Made by a program: the position numbers and the translations under genes. The notes below the pieces were generated by a model that was not told the DNA's origin, ran no database searches, and saw nothing but the letters and a program-made list of their open reading frames with translations. From Theristus sp. LFF4_11 (taxonomy: Eukaryota; Nematoda; Chromadorea; Monhysterida; Xyalidae): DNA of 64,000 nt. Shown piece by piece: positions 57,201 to 64,000 of this stretch. The stretch's first letter is position 1. Every line of letters starts with the position of its first letter. The DNA lies in the NCBI GenBank assembly GCA_030248135.1, contig JASANC010003624.1, positions 1 through 64,000 on the forward strand, given 5' to 3'.

Positions 57201-57959
57201 CACCATTGGTCACCCTGGATGTGTTCTTGTGGCGGTGAAATCTGAGAGTACATGGGTATCACAAAAAAACAGTGATAAAACATTGTTTATTTTGAGTGTC
57301 CCAATACCAAATTCGGTGAGCTCGTTTCAGAGACCAATGATCAAGGGAACAGTCAAATACTGTCAAAACTAAAAAACCTGTAAAACCTGTACAATTCTAG
57401 GCCTTTTGGTACGTATTCGAATCTGGCATATGCTGATTGGCTGCATCAATTTGGTTCAGCCAATCACTATGGCGAACTAAAAACCAACCAGTCAGCGAAT
57501 GATGAATCCCTGAGATTTTCGACTGTTTACTTCATTCACATGTTGGAGCTTTCACATACCTAACACTTGTCTGATTTTTCCACAAAAAAAAGTCATACGT
57601 CAACTTTTCAGTTGACAAAACAAAGCCAAATATGCACAGCAGTCAGTCAGTCAGTCAATCAGTTCTATTCCGCAGCGCACGTCAAAATACCAGGAGAGAA
57701 GCATAAGACACCATGGGTGGGCGAAGCTACACCGCACCTGCACGGCACCGAATCCGTAGTGCTGGAGATAATTTTCGCATTCACTTGCGATGTCCTTCCA
57801 CCGCCACTCGAACATCTGCACGATGGTCGGTCGATCTGGCAGCGTTCGCAGCGTGTTGTACGCGGAATCGCTCGTTTTCGTGTCGCTCGACTCAACGGCG
57901 TCATGGCACACTGTCATCAGACAGATCACGAACTTTGAAAGCGACCATAACAGACCCAT
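51262..57959 (-). CDS. Alpha-amylase (GH13 family, animal type), 11 exons
   Basis: Minus-strand exons 57959-57738, 57241-57102, 56690-56498, 56263-56205, 55997-55865, 55476-55377, 55271-55150, 53743-53576, 52147-51973, 51657-51521 and 51354-51262 join in phase to 1,542 nt, 513 aa, the usual animal length. The enzyme hydrolyses alpha-1,4 bonds in starch and glycogen. A signal peptide ([18 protein letters not shown]) predicts secretion. Landmarks: [38 protein letters not shown], the nucleophile Asp in GLRIDASKH, the acid/base Glu in [11 protein letters not shown], the third Asp in [16 protein letters not shown], and the C-terminal all-beta domain (GYYCDVYSG...[12 protein letters not shown]). 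Chloride-type amylases have Asn before the His of that third motif; here it is Asp. Intron 8 is telomeric repeat, intron 7 carries a 1.16-kb inverted-repeat element, and introns 1, 2 and 5 hold other repeats. The donor of exon 6 (A|GTTTGT) is chosen by phase. Confidence 0.95.
52199..53556. repeat. Interstitial telomeric repeat (TTAGGC)n filling amylase intron 8
   Basis: About 225 units of CCTAAG on the plus strand (TTAGGC on the minus), perfect over long stretches (52,203-52,322 and about 52,730-52,915). Elsewhere it is mixed with variants such as TTGGGC, TTAGGT and TACGGC. It fills all but about 70 bp of the 1,428-bp intron (52,148-53,575). TTAGGC is the telomere unit of nematodes. The G-rich strand is the sense strand of amylase, so the pre-mRNA carries UUAGGC repeats. 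The long KPKPKP and LRLRLR ORFs here are translations of the repeat. Confidence 0.97.
53810..54971. mobile_element. 1.16-kb terminal-inverted-repeat element (amylase intron 7)
   Basis: Two 231-bp inverted ends (53,810-54,040 and 54,740-54,971) are nearly perfect complements. Each contains two blocks of (TTGGG)n with GTGTTTTGTCACG, then a hairpin CACCAACAGTTGGTG, then CGTTACCGTCATCCTAGG and GGTTACCGTAACC. The centre is about 2.7 copies of a 255-bp unit starting CGTGTCAAGACC (54,209, 54,466, 54,720), with ACCGTAA words throughout and no ORF. AATG (or AATGAA) flanks both sides, a possible target duplication. The superfamily is unknown; nested tandem repeats in the ends resemble fold-back elements. 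Confidence 0.85.
55498..55594. mobile_element. MITE-2 copy (amylase intron 5)
   Basis: GCGGCATTAATGAAACAATA ... GCTATGCGGTCACTAAATGC, then TGCTTCATGAATGCCCCGCC. It begins about 20 bp from the acceptor of amylase exon 6. Confidence 0.72.
56862..56976 (+). mobile_element. SINE-1, copy with shortened head (amylase intron 2)
   Basis: CCCTCGTGGCCTGGGTGGTTGCGCGTTC (positions 56,862-56,889) keeps the D-arm part of the tRNA-like head. It jumps straight to the body (GAGAAGAAACTCGATTGGGC, GACGGCGTTCTGTGC, TTAGCCCTGGCTAAAAACAT, CGCCTAAAATCA) and is followed by (CGTT)n. Confidence 0.78.
57640..57727. repeat. Dispersed repeat F, copy 2 (amylase intron 1)
   Basis: (CAGT)n, then CTATTCCGCAGCGCACG, AATACCAGGAGAGAAGC and ATAAGACACCATGGGTGGGC, matching 2139-2216. 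It ends about 10 bp from the donor of amylase exon 1 (57,737). Confidence 0.6.
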
Positions 57960-58407
57960 TTTGAGGTTTTTAGTTTTCTGTTCTTGATGAAATTGTTCGA
58001 ATTCAAGCCCGTAATTCACATTGACTTGACTCTTGCGGTCTCGGAAAAGTAAAATTCTAATGCGACATTCGACTACGTGTGTTCCTTATCAAAGTCACCT
58101 TCACTTTTCGACGTCATTTCACGTTACAGTTAAAAAAGTGTGCCATCTGTCACTGTTCTCAAGTTACAACAAAACGCTCTTATCGGCGAAAGTTCGTTGC
58201 TTTTTTTGAATGCAAGAAAAAATCAACTCCGTAAATTTTTTTTGGTCGAATTGGGACAGGTTTATCTTAAAGCGGACTCAGTGTTTTCCGAAAGTAAAAA
58301 CGAAACGAACATACAAACACCACAGGCTTTCAGAAAAGCGTATAAAAGACTTGTTTGTAGCAAAAAAACTCTGCAAAAAATGAATTCATTTGAAAAAAAA
58401 TCCAAAA
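57960..58407. other. Amylase promoter side and K2P 3' flank
   Basis: About 450 bp between the amylase start and the upstream-lying K2P stop, both on the minus strand. It must contain the amylase promoter or trans-splice acceptor. An AACAG acceptor-like site lies about 20 bp upstream of the amylase ATG. No TATA box is evident. Confidence 0.45.
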
Positions 58408-61349
58408 TCACAGCCGCCTGATGCGATCAACACTGACATTGTCCAATTGACCACCAAAGTCACCATCATCATCGTCACTGGCGCCCGGGTTACACTCCAC
58501 CATTGCACCCTCGATCCAGCTTTTCGGGTCCGTATCCACATAGCTCATCTCATTCATCAAGCTCTTCCAGCTCTCCGGAATGTTATCATAGCAGCCCGAG
58601 TATCTCCTAGCGTTTCGCTCGCCGGCCGGCGTGAAAACCACCGGTGTCGTCGACTCGACCGGCGGCGGCGGCGGCGACGAACGAAACGCGGGCAGAAAAA
58701 TGTGCCCGGTGGTCGCCATCTCCTGCACGGAGTAGGCGAGCATCTCGTCGAGTTTACTCTGAAACACCGTCATCTCCTCCTCGGTCATGCCGATCTCGCG
58801 GCCCATCGAGCGGAACAGCGTCTCGACGGTCATCAGTTTGCCGCCGATCCAGACGCCCGCCCTGTGCGCGCCGCGGATCGGATAGCCGAGGTAGTGGTAG
58901 TGGCGGAAGGCGGTCGCGATCACCTGCGAGGTGCGCAGTTAGTCGGTTCAATTTTTCAAAATTCAATTTTAATTAATTAAATCTTAATTAATTTAATTTT
59001 AATTAAATCAATTCAATTTTAATTCAATTCAATTCAATTCAGCTCAGCTGAAACTCAAAGTCAAACTTAGCAAGCACCAAACCATTCTATTCCATTCAAT
59101 TAAAGCGAATTCATATGAATTCGCTTGAATTCATTGGAATTCACTTGAATTCAACTGAATTTTTTTTGAACACAATTCAAAATTTATTCATTTTGATTCC
59201 GTTTATTTCCAATGTCTTCTCTCAACTAAATGTAAGTTGTTTTTTTTAGTTGATTCTGCTCAAGTTTCGTCAATCCGTATTCAATAATTCAACCAAGTAT
59301 TAATGAAATCCATCAGTCAAACGCCACCTCAATCGCGAGCGTTGTCAGCGCGAGACCGACAAACAGATACAACAGGGTCACTGGCAGAAAGGCAGCGTTT
59401 TCCGGTATGAAATCACCGAAGCCTGAAAGGAAAAACCAAACCTGAACCATTGTTTCAATCAATCAACCGATTTCACCACAAATTGTCAATGTGCAGATTA
59501 CGTAATCGTCATTTGTCAACCGTGACTCAGCAATTTGTGCACAAAAACGTATTGTGGATTTATTCAAACGTGTCCGGACTAACGTGACGTCATTTTATTT
59601 AAAAACGCCCGTTTGTCAAAGTACAGGCACTAAAATTTCAGTTTGGTGTGACTGATTCGACATTCACCATTTGTTTACGGAAAGAAATCGGCTAAACGGA
59701 TAGTCTGGTTTGCTGTGAACGACAAGCGCATGTTTTGTGGCACATGACGTCATTTCAGTGGGACACGTTTAAAAAAATAGGCCATACCAACAGTGGTGAC
59801 GCTTATAAACACAAAATAGAGTGCATCGATGAACGTCAGCTGTCGCTCCCACAGAGGCAAGATGGCCGCGCCCAGCAGCAGGTAGAACGCGAAGCAGACG
59901 ATCACCAGAGGGGCGGAGACTTTCAGCGGTAATTCGCCGACGGAGTCGCCTGAATCGGTCGGAAAGTACAGGCGCAGGGCACGTCGAATCACGGTCCAGA
60001 CCCATTTGCCGAGGTCAGCAACAGCGATCATGAACAGCGGTATGCCGAGCATCGTGTAGAGCACGCAGGTCAAGCGGCCGGCCGTTGTTACAGGGTAGAT
60101 GTGACCGTAACCTAAAATGTGAACCTTTGGCTATCTTTTTTCAATTTTCCATGTTTTCAAGCATCAGTTTGTTCTACAGTTTAAAGACATTATCCATTCC
60201 AGCGCCCAGCGCGTCCCGATTGCAGCTTTAGCTGACGTCTGTACAAACGTGTGCAGCTACACACGTTTGTACACTGTACAAATCAGTGAAGCATACGCTT
60301 GTACAGTGCCGGATATAAACAGCAATGCGAGTTTTTCCAATCGACTCTAATGGAAATTTCCAAATCCTCAACCGTTCCTTTTCCCAGCATTACCAAAAAG
60401 GAGCAATTCTTACCGACAGTGCTGACGGCCGTGAATGCAAACAGGATGCTCGACGCAGCGCTGTGCCACGACTGCCACTGAATGTCCATTGGTTGGCGCG
60501 CCAGCGATTCGCCCGTTCGTGGCAGTCGGTTGTCGAAATTTTCATTGTCACTTGCTCCAGCCTCATTGTCGAAACGCTGATTGACCGAGTTTGCATTCGG
60601 GTGATTTTGTGAACTGTCGTGTTTCTGCTGGCGAATGTCCTGCAGAATCGCCTCCAGGCGGTGGCCGATGTCGGCGCTGACGTTGTCGTGTAAATTCGCT
60701 CGGATACGAGAGAGAAGCTCCTGAAACACACCTTCTGTGGCTGGACAAAACAAACTTTGTGGGCTGGCAATAACGGGCATTGGTTGGACTTCCTGAAAGA
60801 CGAGACACCAAAATTCAACTGCTTTTCGAAAGAATTTCGAAAGGAGCGTTGTCCGCACGAGTATAGGAGCCAGGCCATTTTTTGTCAGAACATGTGGCGA
60901 TTTTCGAGGTAAACTGCACTGTTTGCAGTGGTGTGGGACACTTTTGAGTGCGGATCAAATTCAGATCGAGTCAACTCCTCTTAAAATCAAAACAAACCAC
61001 CACAACGCACACAGTGTGACAATGCACAACGACAAAAACAAAGCCTCCGTTCCTTCACATAACGAAATGTTGGAACGACAAAAAACATAGCCTCCGCTCT
61101 GTTATATCTTACCGAAATGCCTGCAGCGCGTTGGTCGTGCTCGATGTAGGCGAAGAGATGTGCGCCGAAGAGGACGTAGCTGACGACGAATGCCACGTAG
61201 AGCGTGCGAAGCAGCACGCGTTTCCAGGGCGTCAACTTCGACGGCGTCAGCGAGTTCGACGTTGCTGTGTCGGTGGTGGCTGCAAGTTGGTAGCGCAGAC
61301 TCAATGGGCGGCGTCCTCGTTGCTGGGCCGCATTAGTATTCGTGGTCAT
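58408..61349 (-). CDS. Two-pore-domain potassium channel (K2P/TWK type), 5 exons
   Basis: Exons 61349-61113, 60792-60414, 60111-59788, 59422-59328 and 58923-58408 join in phase to 1,551 nt, 516 aa. K2P channels carry background K+ leak at the plasma membrane. Order: M1 (VLLRTLYVAFVVSYVLFGAHLF), a long extracellular cap of about 110 aa, P1 with TVGYGHIYP split by intron 2, M2 (CVLYTMLGIPLFMIAVADLG), M3 (APLVIVCFAFYLLLGAAILP), P2 with TVGFGDFIP split by intron 3, M4 (VTLLYLFVGLALTTLAIE). A C-terminal cytoplasmic region begins HYHYLGYPIRG..AGVWIGG, as in nematode TWK proteins, and holds a poly-Pro run and an acidic tail. Both filter sequences are intact, so it should conduct. The start at 61,349 gives a 37-aa N-terminus; an in-frame upstream ATG exists. 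The intron 3 donor coincides with the end of a MITE. Confidence 0.94.
58950..59165. repeat. AATT/GAATTC-rich low-complexity tract (K2P intron 4)
   Basis: TTAATTAATT runs followed by repeated TTCAATTCAATT and by GAATTC palindromes spaced about 10-13 bp (59,105-59,160). It fills much of intron 4. Confidence 0.8.
59549..59787 (+). mobile_element. MITE-1, copy 3, abutting the K2P exon 3 donor
   Basis: Begins GTATTGTGGATTTATTCAAA and ends AAAAAAATAGGCCATAC at 59,787. On the K2P sense strand that end reads GTATGGCCTATTTTTTTAAA, and its first base is the first base of the intron, directly after exon 3 (59,788). The 17,088 copy has the same GTATGGCC end next to unrelated DNA, so the donor belongs to the element. 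Confidence 0.88.
60241..60272. repeat. Perfect 13-bp hairpin (K2P intron 2)
   Basis: GTACAAACGTGTG, loop CAGCTA, CACACGTTTGTAC, with a partial third copy (TGTACAAATC) beside it. Confidence 0.85.
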
Positions 61350-64000
61350 GATTGATTGTTTGCATGTGCGGAATTGAGTGACTCTTGCGGTTGTGAGGTT
61401 TGTATTAGTAGCAGTGTTTTTTATTATAGTTTTCTTAAGCAGCAACCGCACCACCCGTGCCTGCGGCACGGATCATGGAAAAACACGCACAGAAAATGCT
61501 GTAGAGACAAGCGGTTTGTTTTGTTTGGCCGTTTTTGCCTACAATTTTAACCCCGCAGCAATTGGGTTCCCGCGTGTTTTTCAAACTGATTCAAAGAATG
61601 TTGATTGGCTGTTCGGCGTTCACAGTCAATATGCAGCCAATCAAACGGTAGACGATCAACAACAATTTTCTGCTGTTTCTTTTGACTTAGGTTTAGGCTT
61701 GTGCAAATAAAAAGCCACCAAAACAAAGCCCTGACGCTGCAAAAAACTGTCGGTCCAAAAGCTGTGAACGAGTTTTTTTCAGCTCAATTATGAAGCCAAC
61801 ACTCCAGAGCCGTACAGTAATAGGGCTGTGCAAATGACAGTGTGACACGAAAATGCTAGTTGGGGTGGTGATCGTAAAAATTCAACCAAGAGTCTTGTTT
61901 TGTTCTCGTAAAAAAGTTCAAGCCGTGTTTTGATTGTTTTGACTACTGAAGCAGAAAATCAGCGCATGCGGCTGCATAAAACGCAATTTTTCTGGGTGAA
62001 AAAGGCGATTTTCAGGCGCGAATGACATAACATACAACCTAATCAACCGCAATTCTGAAACATTTCGCGAATGAGAAAAAACGGAGTGACAAAAGAACTT
62101 GCAAGAAATGTCAATGGACAAATTCTTAAGATTTGTGGCGCCGATCAAAAGAAACCGGAAGCCTGTTTTTCAAAGCGACACCCGCCATGACTTTTCACAA
62201 TCTCAATAAAACGTGGCGGTTCTATAAAAAGCGTGTGGGGGTGAAAAATGTCGTGATTTTGAGCTTTTTCGCTTCGACAATGAAAGCGTTCTTTATTACA
62301 TCTTTAAAAACTTGGAGGGTAATTCCTTTCAGCAATGTCAGATTCCGAAAGTACTGAACTCCAATGGTTATAGGGGTAGGCGGTGTCCAACGGGCACCAA
62401 CGGTTTTTATTTCGCACTTGGGTTCCACTGATCACTTGTGTCCTGGTACCCCTCTGTCACTCCCAACTCGCCTGAGGTCGACTTTCTCCGTGGTTCACTC
62501 GGCCTATTACGGCTCTTTCCATCTTGAAAAAACTTTTCGGTCGGCAGTTTTATTCGCGTCGACGACGACTTTGTACTGCGCGCCTTTGACCGGTCCGGTT
62601 TTGTCGCGTTCTGAACGTTCACTGTCGCAGTTGAGTTGTTCATCGTGGCATCGCGAGGTTGGACAAAGTTCCAATGCTCCATTTCTTCGTTGCTCCTTTC
62701 ATTGGCACACTATTCGCTTTTGTCGCGGTTTCTGCAACGTTTTTTCGCCAGTAGTCTTGTGAGCGTTCCCGAAATTCATAACACCACTCGGATTTATTCC
62801 TGTTTTGCGTTTTCTTCTGAAAAATAAATTGCGCCTCGTTGTTTTAGGCAAAACACGAGACATGTGAAACCAAGAAATGCTCCGGGCGGGTGTGGACGGC
62901 AGAAATTGAAAATTAGAGCCCGAAATTGTTGTTTTCGATGTTGCCCGAGTGTTTTTTCGGTCGCCATGGAATAAAAATGGTCTCTGCTTTTTGAGCTATT
63001 ATGGTGAGTACGCAACAAAATTAACTCCGTTCAGTTTCTTATTTCTCGCGCTGAAATACAATCTTCTGTCCGCATGTTTTTTTGGAAATTGTTTATATTT
63101 TATGTGAAAATGAGATGGTGAAATGGAGTCTGAAACAAGCGCTCAACGGCACAAAAGTTCACATGCAAAACATGAGCCGGGTGGTTACTCAACACTTTGT
63201 TGAGTGGTGTTTCCATGAGTTGAGCTGCATGATGGGTATGTATTGATTAAGCTCTGAAACACCGATCGAACAACATACATACAGTGAGTTATGTGCTGAT
63301 ATTTTTGCTAACAATTATCTTAAAGCCACCAAAGGCAAAAGCGTTTTCCGGTGCAGGATCTTAGTTCTGAGAGAGCGAGGAAGCGATTTCTGCAGCAAAC
63401 ACTTTCAGCAAAAAATCGTGTGGATGAAGATTTTTCGAAAGCACTCGGATTATCCAAAGAATGTTTTTTCTGACGATCCAGACCGTCTAGTCTACTTGTT
63501 AATTATTGCGGTTTTCTACCTTCCCTTGAAAGTGGTTGCTTTCATCCAGATTCCATATTGTTGGTAAAGTAAATTGCATATTATAAACTTTTTGTCCTAT
63601 TCAAACCCACTGATACATACGATACGAGTGTCTTCTAAAATTTATCTGCTTTCACTGCAAAAACTAGTAACTGATGTTTCTTTTGAACTGTGAGATTCAT
63701 CTGAGTTTCCGATCCAACTGCGCTTCTAAATGTTCAACCGACATGCGAGCAAAATAGCTTCAGGTATTAAAGATTTCGATGATTGAATTATTGAACTGTT
63801 GATTAGCCATGCCAACCTCCAATTTGAACAACAAGCTCAAAGAGTGGACATCAATAGCGTGCAATGTGTAGGTAAATAAATTCCATAATTGAGAAATGTG
63901 AATTAACAAAAGACAGATATAAAAATTACGATTTTCATCAATGGTTTTGGTGGCCACCAGATAAAGAGTCGAATCGAGTTTGAAATTGTCAATGAAATTT
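61350..64000. other. Region upstream of the K2P gene
   Basis: Should contain the K2P promoter. No recognised gene. An 11-bp hairpin TTGATTGGCTG/CAGCCAATCAA lies at 61,601-61,644. The stretch 62,350-62,970 on the minus strand has weak coding-like segments, described separately; 63.0-64.0 kb shows nothing I can support. Confidence 0.45.
62407..62966 (-). CDS. Hypothetical, weak coding candidate
   Basis: On the minus strand an ATG near 62,966 opens MATEKTLGQHRKQQFRALIF. After a possible 40-nt intron ending ATTTTTCAG, a frame with NKSEWCYEFRERSQDYWRKN follows to a stop. An overlapping 92-aa frame (62,682-62,407) is rich in Ser, Lys and Asn and begins with a possible start. Neither has a recognised domain and the two frames do not join cleanly, so this may be one small gene misread or no gene at all. 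Confidence 0.18.

Overview
The window reads as nuclear DNA from an intron-rich metazoan, most likely a nematode. The strongest clue is about 1.36 kb of (TTAGGC)n, the nematode telomere unit, lying inside one intron. In support are GT-AG introns with TTTTCAG-type acceptors, a TWK-type two-pore K+ channel, secreted C-type lectins and a non-LTR retrotransposon. No species is claimed, and all gene models were spliced by hand from exon homology and intron phase.

Layout. 1-1,757 (minus): N-terminal exons of a secreted C-type lectin-like gene running off the left edge. 2,400-3,408: a fold-back element with arms of 15-bp units and a 9-bp target duplication. 3.9-5.2 kb: a broken LINE reverse transcriptase interrupted by another repeat, then a (CAAT)n array. 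5.6-13.8 kb: no supportable gene; upstream region of the next gene. 13,807-43,696 (plus): a complete beta-spectrin gene of 50 exons encoding about 2,390 aa (two CH domains, spectrin repeats, linker, PH domain), with many small mobile elements in its introns. 43.7-46.6 kb: intergenic. 46,605-49,969 (plus): a secreted C-type lectin with a PAN/apple-like last exon. 51,262-57,959 (minus): a complete 11-exon alpha-amylase of 513 aa, one intron of which is almost wholly telomeric repeat while another holds a 1.16-kb inverted-repeat element. 58,408-61,349 (minus): a complete 5-exon two-pore potassium channel of 516 aa. 61.4-64 kb: intergenic, with one weak gene candidate.

The genes are unrelated in function: membrane skeleton, digestion, carbohydrate recognition or immunity, and ion leak. 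They do not form an operon. What ties the window together is the intron landscape: at least three MITE families, a tRNA-derived SINE family, fold-back elements, recurrent GCTGATTGG/CCAATCAGC hairpins, and several cases where a repeat touches or supplies a splice site. The best examples are a MITE whose first bases are the 5' splice site of the potassium-channel intron that splits the second selectivity filter, and the telomeric intron of the amylase gene.
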